From Rhodovibrionaceae bacterium (lineage in GTDB: Bacteria; Pseudomonadota; Alphaproteobacteria; Kiloniellales; DSM-21159): a stretch of 32,341 bases of DNA. The notes beneath the pieces are model-generated. The model searched no databases and was not told the origin of the DNA. It saw nothing but the letters and a program-made list of their open reading frames with translations. Where the stretch lies: NCBI GenBank assembly GCA_028279885.1, contig JANQMX010000095.1:1-32341 (forward strand), given 5' to 3'. Below are positions 8,920 to 18,059 of the stretch, in pieces. Position numbers and translations under genes: made by a program. Positions within the stretch are counted from its first letter, which is position 1; each line of letters starts with the position of its first letter.

Positions 8920-9699
8920 ATGGATTTAGGCATCGCCGGACGAAAGGCCCTTGTGTGCGCCGCCAGCAAAGGACTGGGCCGGGCTTGCGCGGCACAACTC
9001 GCCGCCGAAGGCGTCGAGGTCACCATCGTCGCGCGCACCGAAGGCCCACTAGCGGAAACGGCAGAGGCGCTGCGCAAGGATCACGGCGTCTCCGTGACCC
9101 CGGTCGCTGCCGATATTACGACACCTGAGGGACGCGCCGCCGCCCTCGCCGCCTGCCCGGAGCCCGACATCCTGATCAACAATGCCGGCGGCCCGCCGCC
9201 TGGGGACTTTCGGGACTGGAACCGCGACCATTGGATCAGCGCCCTGGATGCCAACATGTTGACCCCCATCGCCCTCATACAGGCGACGGTCGATGGCATG
9301 ATCGAGCGACGGTTCGGGCGGATCGTCAACATCACCTCTTCTGCGGTCAAAGCCCCGATCGACATCCTGGGTCTGTCCAACGGCGCCCGTGCCGGCCTGA
9401 CCGGCTTCGTCGCCGGCGTGGCGCGCAAGACGGTGCAATACAACGTCACGATCAACAACTTGCTGCCGGGGCCCTTCGACACGGACCGGCTTCACAGCAA
9501 CATCCGAACTGTCGCGGAGAAAAGCGGTCGCCACGTGGAGGACGTTCGCAATGCCCGCATGGCGGACAACCCCGCCGGGCGCTTCGGCCATCCGGCGGAG
9601 TTCGGTGCCGCCTGTGCCTTTCTCTGCAGTGCCCAGGCCGGCTACATCACCGGCCAGAACCTGCTGCTTGACGGCGGCGCTTTTCCAGGCACGCTATGA
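8920..9699 (+). CDS. Atypical short-chain dehydrogenase/reductase (SDR) lacking the Tyr-x-x-x-Lys pair
   Basis: This is a 259-residue SDR-fold protein whose ATG at 8920 follows GAGGGAGA. The cofactor loop reads CAASKGLGRA (residues 13-22) in place of TGxxxGxG, and NNAGGPPPG (88-96) marks strand 4. Ser140 and Ser141 stand at the catalytic Ser position, but the expected Tyr and Lys are Leu150 and Asn154 (LGLSNGARAGLTG). This Leu-Ser-Asn subgroup is recurrent among FabG-like proteins, so the loss looks like a lineage trait, not local decay. The C-terminal FLCSAQAGYITGQ and LLLDGGAF are normal. The substrate is unknown and catalytic activity is uncertain. It is 43 bases after hdaA and probably shares its transcript. 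Confidence 0.9.
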   Translation: MDLGIAGRKALVCAASKGLGRACAAQLAAEGVEVTIVARTEGPLAETAEALRKDHGVSVTPVAADITTPEGRAAALAACPEPDILINNAGGPPPGDFRDWNRDHWISALDANMLTPIALIQATVDGMIERRFGRIVNITSSAVKAPIDILGLSNGARAGLTGFVAGVARKTVQYNVTINNLLPGPFDTDRLHSNIRTVAEKSGRHVEDVRNARMADNPAGRFGHPAEFGAACAFLCSAQAGYITGQNLLLDGGAFPGTL

Positions 9700-9797
9700 G
9701 CGAAGAGCCGAGAAGTATGAAATTTTTATGACATGTCGTGTGGATGACACAAAACACTTCCTAAATCTGAGTGAGCGTTGAGGAGACCCTATCAACT

Positions 9798-11366
9798 TTG
9801 GCCGAAGAAATAGAGTTGAAGTTGCTCGCCACGCCGGCAGAGCTGGAACGGATTGCGCGCCATCCCGTGATCCGAAGCTTGAAGATCGGTCGAGGGCGCT
9901 CGCAGCATCTCAACGGAACCTACTTCGACACGCCGGAGCTTGCCCTACGGGACAAGCGCATGGCGCTGCGCGTGCGTCAGGAAGGCGGCATCAAGGTGCA
10001 GACCTTGAAGGTGCCGGCCGGCCGGACCGGTGAGGCCGCCCACCACTACATCGAGCACAGCTGTGTCGTCACAGAGGGTACGCCTGATCTCGCGCGCATA
10101 GAGGACGAGGCGCTGGTTCAATCCTTTGCGCAAGAAGATATGCAAGCCCGGCTCGCGCCGGTCTTCAGCACCGACGTGGCGCGCCGCACCTACCGCGTCG
10201 AGATGATCGACAGCGAGGTCGAGCTGGCCTTGGACCGCGGCGAGATCACCGGCAACGGCAAGGCCGTTGAGATCAGCGAGGCGGAGCTCGAGCTGGTCAG
10301 CGGCAAGCCGGCCAGGCTCTACGAACTGGCGCTGCAGTTGATCGAGTCGGTACCCTTCACCCTGGGCTTGGAGACCAAGGCCAAGCGCGGCTTCCAGCTT
10401 CTGAAGGCCGATCCTGCCGAGGCACTCCATGCCTCCCCCGTCGCGCTGACGCCGGAGATGACGGCCGAGGCCGCTTTCGACCTTATGGTCCGGGCCTGCT
10501 TCGACCAGATGCGTGGCAACGAAGCCGTCGTCCTGGACCGCAGCGAGCCGGAAGGGGTTCACCAGCTCCGCGTTGGCGTGCGCCGGCTGCGCGCCATCCT
10601 GTCCCTCTACAAGCCCTGGCTCTCCGCCCCCGTTGCGTCGCGCCTCAGCGAGGAACTGCGCTGGCTGCAGCAGGCGCTGGGCGGCGCTCGCGATCACGAT
10701 GTTTTCCTGTTGGAGACGCTGGGGCCGCTGGACAAGGCGCTGGATAAGCGCGAGCCGGCTATGCTGCTCCTGCGCGAGAAGCTCCAGCAGCAGCGTGAGG
10801 CAGCCTACGATGAGGCGGCCGAGAGCATCACCTCGCAGCGCTATACCCGCCTGCTGCTCTACCTCGGGCTATGGTCCGAGGAGCACGCCTGGCTGCGGGC
10901 GCCGGAGCCCGGCGAGGAGCGCCACCCGAGAAACATCAGCATCAAAGACTTTGCCGCCGCAGCCCTGGACAAGCGGGCGCGCAAGCTGCTCAAACTCGGC
11001 CGTCGCCACAAAAAGCTGGCTCTGGAAGAGCTGCACGAGGTTCGCATCGCCGCCAAGAAGCTGCGCTATCCGGTCGACTTCTTCCGTTGCCTCTATTCCG
11101 CGAAGGCGGTGAAGCCGTATCGCCAGGGACTCTTGACCCTGCAAGACAGCCTCGGCCACCTGAACGACAGCGTCGTCGGGCGGCGTCTGGTGCAGTCGGC
11201 CTTTTCCGACAGCCCGGACCCGACGCCACAAGAGCGAATGCTGCACGCCAAGGCGCAGGGCCTGGTAACCGGCTGGCAAGCGGCCACGGCTCAGGTTGGC
11301 CTGTCTCACTTTGCCGAGTCCTGGAAGGCTCACAAACAGGCAAAGCCGTTTTGGTCCGGTAAGTAG
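9798..11366 (+). CDS. CYTH-CHAD domain protein (inorganic triphosphatase / polyphosphate-associated)
   Basis: The N-terminal CYTH domain (about residues 1-205) shows the defining Glu-x-Glu-x-Lys as EIELK at residues 4-8. It also has TYFDTPELALRDKRMALRVR and EVELALDRGEI, the metal- and phosphate-binding barrel. The CHAD domain (about 225-500) shows two helical repeats with conserved His/Arg/Lys: GVHQLRVGVRRLRAIL and LHEVRIAAKKLRYPVD. Such proteins (E. coli YgiF type) hydrolyse tripolyphosphate, and CHAD domains bind polyphosphate. I chose the TTG at 9798 because AGGAG lies 12 bases upstream and the protein then begins (M)AEEIELK like its relatives. A GTG at 9771 would add nine residues. It stands three genes from ppx and converges on sixA with eight bases between stops. 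Confidence 0.92.
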   Translation: MAEEIELKLLATPAELERIARHPVIRSLKIGRGRSQHLNGTYFDTPELALRDKRMALRVRQEGGIKVQTLKVPAGRTGEAAHHYIEHSCVVTEGTPDLARIEDEALVQSFAQEDMQARLAPVFSTDVARRTYRVEMIDSEVELALDRGEITGNGKAVEISEAELELVSGKPARLYELALQLIESVPFTLGLETKAKRGFQLLKADPAEALHASPVALTPEMTAEAAFDLMVRACFDQMRGNEAVVLDRSEPEGVHQLRVGVRRLRAILSLYKPWLSAPVASRLSEELRWLQQALGGARDHDVFLLETLGPLDKALDKREPAMLLLREKLQQQREAAYDEAAESITSQRYTRLLLYLGLWSEEHAWLRAPEPGEERHPRNISIKDFAAAALDKRARKLLKLGRRHKKLALEELHEVRIAAKKLRYPVDFFRCLYSAKAVKPYRQGLLTLQDSLGHLNDSVVGRRLVQSAFSDSPDPTPQERMLHAKAQGLVTGWQAATAQVGLSHFAESWKAHKQAKPFWSGK

Positions 11367-11374
11367 AGCGTCGA

Positions 11375-11908
11375 CTAGTCCAGCGAGCGCGGCGTGAGAA
11401 AACGCACGAGCTTGGCTTGCCCAGGCATCACCTGAGACCACTCGGCGATGTCCAGCTCAAAGCAGGCCAGCGCGGCGGTGGGGTACTTCTCTCGCAAGGT
11501 CTGCAGCAACAGAGGATCGGACTCCGGACCGGCCAGTTGATCGGCCAGGTGCTCCATCCCCGGATTGTGTCCAATGATCAGGAGGGACGAAAAGCCACTT
11601 TCGACATGCTGGATAAGCTCCAAAAGCTTGGCCGGAGAGGCGAGATAGAGGCTGCGGGAAAAGCGCACTTCCTGCGGCCCGCTCTCATCGCCGCCGTAAA
11701 GCGGCCCAGCCAACAGGTCCCAGGTTTGGCGCGCGCGCACGGCTGACGAGCAGAGCACAAGCTCTGGCGCCAAGCCGAACTCCCGCATCTCTGCGGCAAT
11801 CCGCGGTGCTGCCTTGCGGCCGCGCTTATTGAGCGGGCGGTCGAAGTCGCGCAGACTCGGATCGCTCCAGTCGGATTTCGCGTGACGCAGGAGATGCAGG
11901 CTCCGCAT
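11375..11908 (-). CDS. sixA: SixA-like histidine phosphatase
   Basis: This is a 177-residue member of the histidine phosphatase (phosphoglycerate mutase-like) branch; E. coli SixA dephosphorylates phosphohistidine on HPt domains. It starts [14 protein letters not shown], with the catalytic His9 in the Arg-His motif. The second His is His114 in IIGHNPGM. The conserved [13 protein letters not shown] segment follows the first motif. The ATG at 11908 has AAAGGG close upstream; a GTG at 11935 would extend it across the Pho-like element and is less likely. It is divergent from ppk (81 bases between starts) and convergent with the CYTH-CHAD gene. Its substrate here is unknown. The position among polyphosphate genes is suggestive only. 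Confidence 0.85.
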   Translation of the reverse strand: MRSLHLLRHAKSDWSDPSLRDFDRPLNKRGRKAAPRIAAEMREFGLAPELVLCSSAVRARQTWDLLAGPLYGGDESGPQEVRFSRSLYLASPAKLLELIQHVESGFSSLLIIGHNPGMEHLADQLAGPESDPLLLQTLREKYPTAALACFELDIAEWSQVMPGQAKLVRFLTPRSLD

Positions 11909-11924
11909 TCGCCCTTTACGCTCA

Positions 11925-11946
11925 CTGTTACCCACTTGTCATGGCC
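11925..11946 (+). promoter_or_regulatory. Pho-box-like element between sixA and ppk
   Basis: CTGTTAC (11925-11931) and TTGTCAT (11936-11942) are two copies of the PhoB heptamer CTGTCAT (5 of 7 and 6 of 7). They are spaced 11 bases start to start, as in known Pho boxes. The element ends about 45 bases before the ppk start and about 17 bases upstream of sixA, read from that side. A -10 for ppk is not clear (TAGGCT or TAAGAA around 11954-11962). Confidence 0.5.
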
Positions 11947-11989
11947 CCTTGATAGGCTAAGAACAGTCTTTAGAGAAAGGAAATGCGGC

Positions 11990-14179
11990 GTGGTTGAACT
12001 GAAATCGCTGGACCGGACCGACGATGTCCAGGCTCCACAATCCGGGGAGCTGACCCAGCCGTCGCGGATCGACCTGGACTCGCCGGAACGCTTCATCAAC
12101 CGCGAGCTCTCGTGGCTGGCGTTCAACGAGCGCGTGATGGAAGAGGCGCTCAACGTCCATCACCCGCTTCTGGAGCGTGTGCGCTTCCTGTCCATCTCGG
12201 CCAGCAACCTTGACGAATTCTACATGGTCAGGGCCGCCGGCCTGATGGGCCAGGTACGCGCCGGCATCCTGAACCCCAGCCAGGAGGGGATGACCCCGGC
12301 CGAGCAGTTGCGCGCCATTCATCAGCGGGCACGCTCCCTCATGGAGCAGCAGCAGCGCTGTTGGCGCCAGCTACGGGACGAGCTGCGCAACGCCAACATC
12401 CACGTACTCGACCGCGCCGAGCTGACGAGCAGCGACCGCGCTTGGCTGGACAACTATTTCAGCGAGCAAGTCTTCCCGATCCTGACACCGATCGCCATCG
12501 ATCCGGCCCACCCTTTCCCTTTCATGCCGAACTTCGGCTTCGCCGTGGTGCTGGAGCTGTTCCGGCCGGACGAGCGGGAGCTGGTCAATGGCCTTATCCC
12601 CGTCCCCTCTCAGGTGCGGCGCTTCGTGCGCCTGCCCGGGCCGATGGCGCGCTACGTTCGCATTGAGCAGATCATTCAGCTGTTCATCGACCGGCTCTTT
12701 CCCGGCATGCAGGTCAACGAGGTGGGCGTCTTCCGCGTTATTCGCGACAGCGAGATGGAGATCGAGGAAGAGGCCGAAGACCTGGTGCGGGTCTTCGAAA
12801 GCGCCCTCAAGCGGCGCCGCCGCGGCAATATCATCCGGCTGACCATGAACCACGACATGCCGGAGCATCTGCGCGGCTTCGTCGTGGACGAGCTAGACGT
12901 CTCGAAAGATGACGTCTTTCCGATGCAAGGCTTGCTGGGCCTGGTCGACACCAAGGAATTGATCGACAGCGAACGCAGCGACCTGCTGTTCCCGCCCTAC
13001 AGCGTGCGCTTTCCCGAGCGCATCCGGGACTACGAAGGCGACTGCTTCAAGGCCATCCTGGCCAAGGACATCATCGTCCATCACCCCTACGAGAGCTTCG
13101 ATGTCGTGGTGCAGTTCCTGCGCCAGGCGGCAGCCGATCCGGCGGTGGTGGCGATCAAGCAGACGCTCTATCGCACCTCTGAGGACTCGCCGATCATCAA
13201 GGCGCTGACCGAAGCGGCAGAGGCCGGCAAGTCGGTCACTGCGCTGGTCGAACTCAAGGCCCGCTTCGACGAAGAGCAGAACATCCGCTGGGCCCGCAAC
13301 CTTGAGCGCGCCGGGGTCCAGGTGGTCTACGGTTTCATCCGGTTGAAGACCCACGCCAAGGTCTCTCTGGTGGTACGGCGCGAAGGCGGCGAGCTGCGCT
13401 CTTACGTCCACTACGGCACCGGCAACTACCACCCGATCACCGCCAAAATCTATACCGACCTTAGCTACTTCACCACCGACCCGGCGCTCTGCCGCGATGC
13501 GGCGCGGCTCTTCAACTATATGACCGGCTACGCCAAGCCAGCCGGGCTAGAGAAGGTGGCGGCCTCCCCCGTCGGCATCCGTGCCCACCTCTTGAGCCTG
13601 ATCGAAGAGGAGATCCAGCACGCCCGCGCAGGCCGCCCGGCGGCCATCTGGGCGAAGATGAACTCGCTGGTCGATGGCGACCTGATCGATGCCCTCTACA
13701 GGGCCTCCCAGGCCGGCGTGCAGATCGATCTGGTGATCCGCGGCATTTGCTGCCTGCGCGCCGACGTGAAGGGGCTTAGCGAGAACATTCGCGTCAAGTC
13801 GATCGTCGGACGCTTTTTGGAACACAGCCGCATCGTCTGCTTCGGCGCCGGCAACGGCCTGCCAAGCAAGGAAGCCAAGGTCTTCATTTCTTCTGCCGAC
13901 TGGATGCCCCGCAACCTGGACCGCCGGGTCGAGACCCTGGTGCCGATCGAGAACGAGACGGTTCATGCCCAGGTGCTCGACCAGGTGATGACCGCGAACC
14001 TGAAGGACGAAGCACAGAGTTGGGTGATGCAGCCCGACGGCGAGTTCAAACGCATCAAGGCAGGCCCCGACGCCTTCAACGCCCAGTCCTTCTTCATGAC
14101 CAATCCCAGCCTGTCCGGACGCGGCAGCGCGCTGGAACAGCAGCGGCGCATCCTCTCGGTCACCGCCGAGGACGAGTAG
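11990..14179 (+). CDS. ppk: Polyphosphate kinase 1
   Basis: PPK1 reversibly polymerises the terminal phosphate of ATP into inorganic polyphosphate, through a phosphohistidine. The GTG at 11990, with AAAGGAAA eight bases upstream, gives 729 residues; the open frame extends 36 codons further but crosses the Pho-like element. The N domain opens [15 protein letters not shown]. His455 in [11 protein letters not shown] and His612 in [10 protein letters not shown] lie 157 residues apart, the same spacing as His435 and His592 of E. coli PPK. Arg and Tyr of [13 protein letters not shown] and the [11 protein letters not shown]-terminus are intact, so the enzyme looks active. It is followed 24 bases later by ppx. 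Confidence 0.97.
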   Translation: MVELKSLDRTDDVQAPQSGELTQPSRIDLDSPERFINRELSWLAFNERVMEEALNVHHPLLERVRFLSISASNLDEFYMVRAAGLMGQVRAGILNPSQEGMTPAEQLRAIHQRARSLMEQQQRCWRQLRDELRNANIHVLDRAELTSSDRAWLDNYFSEQVFPILTPIAIDPAHPFPFMPNFGFAVVLELFRPDERELVNGLIPVPSQVRRFVRLPGPMARYVRIEQIIQLFIDRLFPGMQVNEVGVFRVIRDSEMEIEEEAEDLVRVFESALKRRRRGNIIRLTMNHDMPEHLRGFVVDELDVSKDDVFPMQGLLGLVDTKELIDSERSDLLFPPYSVRFPERIRDYEGDCFKAILAKDIIVHHPYESFDVVVQFLRQAAADPAVVAIKQTLYRTSEDSPIIKALTEAAEAGKSVTALVELKARFDEEQNIRWARNLERAGVQVVYGFIRLKTHAKVSLVVRREGGELRSYVHYGTGNYHPITAKIYTDLSYFTTDPALCRDAARLFNYMTGYAKPAGLEKVAASPVGIRAHLLSLIEEEIQHARAGRPAAIWAKMNSLVDGDLIDALYRASQAGVQIDLVIRGICCLRADVKGLSENIRVKSIVGRFLEHSRIVCFGAGNGLPSKEAKVFISSADWMPRNLDRRVETLVPIENETVHAQVLDQVMTANLKDEAQSWVMQPDGEFKRIKAGPDAFNAQSFFMTNPSLSGRGSALEQQRRILSVTAEDE

Positions 14180-14203
14180 AGGCCGCAAGGGGCCGACCGC
14201 ATC

Positions 14204-15736
14204 ATGACTATGGCCTTAGATAAGGTCCGTAAGCCTCGGTCGCGAAAGGAGAAGTCCTCCGACCAAGCGGAGCGGCGGCCCTGGCGCGCCGTGGTCGATA
14301 TCGGCTCCAACTCCGTGCGGCTGGTGGTCTTCGATGTTTCCCAGCGCATCCCCCAGCCGGTGTTCAACGAGAAGGTACTCTGCGGTCTTGGTCGGGGCGT
14401 CGGGCGGGACGGCCAGCTCGACGAGGATTCCATGGAGGCGACGCTTGCCACCCTGACCCGCTTCAAAGGGCTGGCGCGCGCGATGGACGTGACCGAGCTC
14501 GATCTCCTAGCCACCGCGGCAGTGCGCGATGCCAGCAATGGGGAAGATTTCGTGAGCCGCGTCCAAGAGCACTGTGGGCTCGACGTCCAGGTCCTGAGCG
14601 GGCGCGAGGAAGCGCGCCTCTCAGCGCAGGGCGTGCTCGCCGGCTTCCCCTTCGCTGAGGGCCTGATGGGCGACCTCGGCGGCGGCAGCCTGGAGCTGGT
14701 CGTGCTGGAAGACGGCCAGGCCGTCGATGGCATCACCCTGCCCTTCGGCCCCCTGCGCCTGATCGGCGGCAGCAAGTCGCCGAGCGAGATCCGCGATGCA
14801 GTCGGCGACGCGCTCAGCGGCCACAAACGGATAGCCGCGCTGAACGACAAACCCTTCTATTGCGTCGGCGGCGGCTGGCGGGCCCTGGCGCGCATCGGCA
14901 TGGAGCAGATGCGTTATCCGCTGCATATGATCCACGGCTTCCGCCTGGAGCGGGACGAGGCTCTCGAGCTGGCCACCCTGGTGCGGGTGATGAGCAAGCG
15001 CTCTCTGGCACGGCTGAACTCCGTCTCAAAGCGCCGGCTTGAGACCCTGCCCTACGCTGCTCTGGTCTTTGAATGCGTCCTGGAGGCGCTCAGCGCACCG
15101 GACATCGTGTTTTCGGCCCTCGGCCTGCGCGAGGGCTACGTCTTCGACCGCATGCCCGAACGGCTGCAGCGCATCGACCCTTTGCTGGATGCGACGCAGA
15201 ATTGGGCGGCGCGCGACGCCCGCTTTCCGCACTCGGCGCCGGCCATCTCGCTGTGGCTGGAGCCACTGTTCCCTACTGCCAGCGATGCGGAGAAACGCAT
15301 TATCGCCGCTGCCGTGCAGCTCTCCGATGTCGGCTGGCGCGAGCATCCGGACTACCGCGCCGAGCAGATGTTCCTCCGGATCCTCCGTTCGGCCTCGCTC
15401 AGCATCGCCCACGGCGAACGCAGCTTCATGGCTTTGGCCGTCTTCCTGCGCTACGGCGGCGATCTAGAGGCCGAGCTGATCCAGCCCTTCCGCACACTGC
15501 TCGACCAGCGACAGGAGAAGCAGGCCATCGTGCTCGGCGCCGCCCTGCGCCTGGCTTACGCGCTCTCCGGCGGCTCACTCGACATGCTGCAGCGCAGCCG
15601 CCTCAGCATCCTCGACGATGAACTGACCTTGACCCTGCCGGACGGCGCAACCGTACCGGCGGGAACGGTTCTGGAGCGGCGCCTCGACAACCTCTCCCGG
15701 GCGCTCGGTACCACCAAGGCGCGCTTGGTGCGGTAA
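14204..15736 (+). CDS. ppx: Exopolyphosphatase / GppA family
   Basis: Ppx/GppA proteins remove terminal phosphates from polyphosphate or from pppGpp. The protein has 510 residues. A basic 25-residue leader precedes the ASKHA fold: VVDIGSNSVRLVVFD (first phosphate loop), LATAAVRDASNG, then the second loop GDLGGGSLELVVLED. PFGPLRLIGG follows. The C-terminal half is helical (LNSVSKRRLETLPYAAL onward), as in longer Ppx proteins. Directly behind ppk (24 bases), it forms the usual synthesis-degradation pair. Sequence alone does not separate exopolyphosphatase from pppGpp phosphatase; the ppk linkage favours the first. It converges with the M23 gene (15 bases between stops). Confidence 0.93.
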   Translation: MTMALDKVRKPRSRKEKSSDQAERRPWRAVVDIGSNSVRLVVFDVSQRIPQPVFNEKVLCGLGRGVGRDGQLDEDSMEATLATLTRFKGLARAMDVTELDLLATAAVRDASNGEDFVSRVQEHCGLDVQVLSGREEARLSAQGVLAGFPFAEGLMGDLGGGSLELVVLEDGQAVDGITLPFGPLRLIGGSKSPSEIRDAVGDALSGHKRIAALNDKPFYCVGGGWRALARIGMEQMRYPLHMIHGFRLERDEALELATLVRVMSKRSLARLNSVSKRRLETLPYAALVFECVLEALSAPDIVFSALGLREGYVFDRMPERLQRIDPLLDATQNWAARDARFPHSAPAISLWLEPLFPTASDAEKRIIAAAVQLSDVGWREHPDYRAEQMFLRILRSASLSIAHGERSFMALAVFLRYGGDLEAELIQPFRTLLDQRQEKQAIVLGAALRLAYALSGGSLDMLQRSRLSILDDELTLTLPDGATVPAGTVLERRLDNLSRALGTTKARLVR

Positions 15737-15751
15737 GCGCTTCCGAGCGGA

Positions 15752-16750
15752 TCAATCGAGGGTCAGCGTGCGGCGCATATCGACCACCAACTCGTCGCCA
15801 CGCCAGACGCGGTAGCGGCCCTGGTAAGTGCCGGCCGGCCAGCCCTCGGCCGGTTGGCGGCGGCCGATGAAACGCATCCAACGCGCCTTGTCGCGCTCGA
15901 TCTCGCTCTCCGCCTGGGCAATGGTCTTGCCGTCAGGGCCGATCAACTCGATCTCGTCGCGGTCGCCGCCCCGCAGTCCCCACGCCAGACCGTAATAGAC
16001 CAGTGCCGGGGCTGCCCGGTCGGGGCGGGCGTCGCGGTAGACGCCATCGACCGCCGCATCGAGTTCAGGCGGGCGGTCTAGGAAGCCGTCGAAGAGAGCT
16101 CCGCCCGGCACGTAGGCCAGGGCCTCCTCCAACGCCGGGTCCCAGAAGGACTCGCCCTCGCCGCAGCCGGTGGCCTCGGTGCGGCCAGTGAAGGGGTCGA
16201 GCGTGACGCCGTTGTGCCGGACAGCGAAGTCCACATGCGGAAACTCGGTGTTGCCCGACAGGCCAATCTCGCCGAGCGGTGTGCCTCTTTCGACCCGCTG
16301 GCCTTGGCGCACGCGCAACGAGCCGCGCTTCAGATGGCTGTACTGGGTCTCCCAGCCGTTGCCGTGATCGATGACCACGCCGTTGCCGGCGTCGCGGCCA
16401 CCCAATGCTTCCCGTCCGATCTTGCCGACGTTGACGTCGGCCATGCCGTCGCGCAGCCCCTTCACCACCCCGGGTGCTGCGGCGATCACAGGCACGCCGG
16501 CCTCCATCTCGGCAATGGTGCTGACGCGAAAGTCGGTCCCACCGTGGTCGTCGTAGCTCAAAGGGCCGCAGCGGTAGTCCTGCGCCCCCGTATCGGCCTG
16601 GGTATCGACATACTGCTGGATGAAGCAGACGTCTGGCATCGAGCAATCCACCGGTAGCGACAGACGTGGCGCTTCCGCTTGTGCAGCATCAATGCCGGCC
16701 CAGGCCAAGGCGATTGCCGCCAGCGAAAAACGCCATCCGCAAGCCCGCAC
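15752..16750 (-). CDS. Exported M23 (LytM-like) peptidase homologue
   Basis: This is a 332-residue protein with a signal peptide ending AQA near residue 25. The LytM fold spans about residues 60-190. The first zinc motif HGGTD has His69 and Asp73, a catalytic-region His is at YSHL (His139), and the last motif reads FPHVDF, with His172 but Asp174 where the canonical HxH has His. Asp can ligate zinc, so activity is possible but not assured. Two Cys pairs (36/42 and 61/156-195 region) suggest disulfides. The C-terminal 130 residues are a beta-rich domain of unknown type. The GTG at 16750 has a GGAG eight bases upstream, lying inside the end of rnd (five-base gap), so it is translated as an rnd-M23 pair. 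Role in peptidoglycan turnover is inferred. Confidence 0.85.
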   Translation of the reverse strand: MRACGWRFSLAAIALAWAGIDAAQAEAPRLSLPVDCSMPDVCFIQQYVDTQADTGAQDYRCGPLSYDDHGGTDFRVSTIAEMEAGVPVIAAAPGVVKGLRDGMADVNVGKIGREALGGRDAGNGVVIDHGNGWETQYSHLKRGSLRVRQGQRVERGTPLGEIGLSGNTEFPHVDFAVRHNGVTLDPFTGRTEATGCGEGESFWDPALEEALAYVPGGALFDGFLDRPPELDAAVDGVYRDARPDRAAPALVYYGLAWGLRGGDRDEIELIGPDGKTIAQAESEIERDKARWMRFIGRRQPAEGWPAGTYQGRYRVWRGDELVVDMRRTLTLD

Positions 16751-16755
16751 GCTTT

Positions 16756-17913
16756 CTACTCCGCCAGCTCGAGAACCTTCACCTTGCTCCGGTTGATGGC
16801 GAGCGCAAGGCGACCTTCCTTCAACGCCAAGGCGTCTTCGCCGAAGAGCTCGCGGCGCCAGCCCTTTAGGGCCGGCAGATCGTCGTCCTCACCGCGCGCC
16901 AGGCGCTCGACCTCGTCGGCGCTGGCGACCAGCTTGGAGGCCACGCCGTGCTCTTCGCAGCGCAGGCGCAGCAAGACTTTCAAAAGGTCGGTCAGCGAGG
17001 AATCAACCGTCGCCGCCGGCTTCTGGCGCGCTACGCTCGGCAAGTCTTCGTCCGGAATGGCCATGGCCTCTGCGATGGTGGACAAGATGCCCTTTCCAAA
17101 GCGCCCGCGGGCGTAGTCCGCCGAGAGACCGCGTGTCCGCGCCAAGGCCTCGACCGTCTGCGGCTTCTGCGCCGCGATATCGTAGAGCTGCTCGTCCTTC
17201 AGCACGCGACCGCGCGGCAGATCCCGCGTCTGCGCCTCCCGCTCCCGCCAAGCGGCAAGCGCCTTGGTGACCGCGGTGGTGCGGCGGTCTCGGTGGCGCT
17301 GCTTGAGGCGCCGCCAGGCGTCTTCCGGCGCGGTCTGGTAGGTCGCCGGGTCGGTCAGCACCGCCATCTCTTCACCCAGCCAGGAGCGCCGGCCATTGCC
17401 CTCGAGCTTCTCCAGCAACGCCCGATAGACCGTGCGCAGGTGGGTGACGTCGGAGAGCGCATAGTCGAGCTGCCGCGCCGGCAGCGGCCGTCGGCCCCAG
17501 TCGGCGAAACGGGCGGACTTGTCGATGCTGGCACTGGCCAGGGCGCTGACCAGCCGCTCGTAGCTCACCTGCTCGCCGAAGCCGCAGACCATGGCGGCAA
17601 TCTGGGTATCGAACACCGGATGGGGCAGATCCCCCTCCATCAGGTGAAAGAAGATCTCCATGTCCTGCCGGCCAGCGTGGAAGACCTTGAGGATGTTGGG
17701 GTCGGCCAAGAGCGCCAGCATCGGCGCCAGATCGATGCCCTTGGCCAGCGGATCGACGGCGACCACATGGTCGTCGCTCGCCAGCTGGACCAGGCAAAGG
17801 CGTGGGTAATAGGTGTTTTCCCTAATGAATTCAGTGTCGACGGTCAGGACGTCCGCCGAAGACAGGTGCTGGCAAGACTCTTCCAGCTCGGCGTTGGTAT
17901 CGATCAACTTCAT
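16756..17913 (-). CDS. rnd: Ribonuclease D
   Basis: RNase D is a 3'-5' exoribonuclease that trims tRNA and other stable RNA ends. The protein has 385 residues from the ATG at 17913 (MKLIDTNAEL); a GTG at 17937 would add eight residues and is less like relatives. The DEDD-Y site is complete: Asp26 and Glu28 in VDTEFIRE, Asp84 in HAGRQDMEIF, and Tyr151/Asp155 in LDYALSDVTHL. That matches the spacing of E. coli RNase D closely. Two HRDC domains follow, at about 210-290 and 300-375. It is upstream of the M23 gene in one operon and divergent from aspS. Confidence 0.95.
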   Translation of the reverse strand: MKLIDTNAELEESCQHLSSADVLTVDTEFIRENTYYPRLCLVQLASDDHVVAVDPLAKGIDLAPMLALLADPNILKVFHAGRQDMEIFFHLMEGDLPHPVFDTQIAAMVCGFGEQVSYERLVSALASASIDKSARFADWGRRPLPARQLDYALSDVTHLRTVYRALLEKLEGNGRRSWLGEEMAVLTDPATYQTAPEDAWRRLKQRHRDRRTTAVTKALAAWREREAQTRDLPRGRVLKDEQLYDIAAQKPQTVEALARTRGLSADYARGRFGKGILSTIAEAMAIPDEDLPSVARQKPAATVDSSLTDLLKVLLRLRCEEHGVASKLVASADEVERLARGEDDDLPALKGWRRELFGEDALALKEGRLALAINRSKVKVLELAE

Positions 17914-17986
17914 GGTTTCGTCGTCTATCCACTTCACGTTTGCCGGAGAAGATCGGCCCTTCTAAGCGGCGTCAGACCGCTATCGC

Positions 17987-18016
17987 TTGACAAGCAATGT
18001 GCCTGCTTGCCATCTC
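17987..18016 (+). promoter_or_regulatory. Possible aspS promoter
   Basis: A perfect TTGACA is at 17987-17992. The best -10 at 16-18 bases downstream is weak (around 18010-18016, CCATCT/CATCTC), so only the -35 is convincing. It lies 68 bases before the aspS start, in the gap to the divergent rnd. Confidence 0.35.
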
Positions 18017-18059
18017 AGCCGCCAACCCTCCTGACCCCTTTGTTTGTACGAGGCCTGCC

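Noticed and set aside
9720-9770. Two ATGACA copies (Pho-like on the minus strand) before the CYTH-CHAD gene
   Set aside because: The copies are 16 bases apart, not 11, so this is not a Pho box by the usual spacing.
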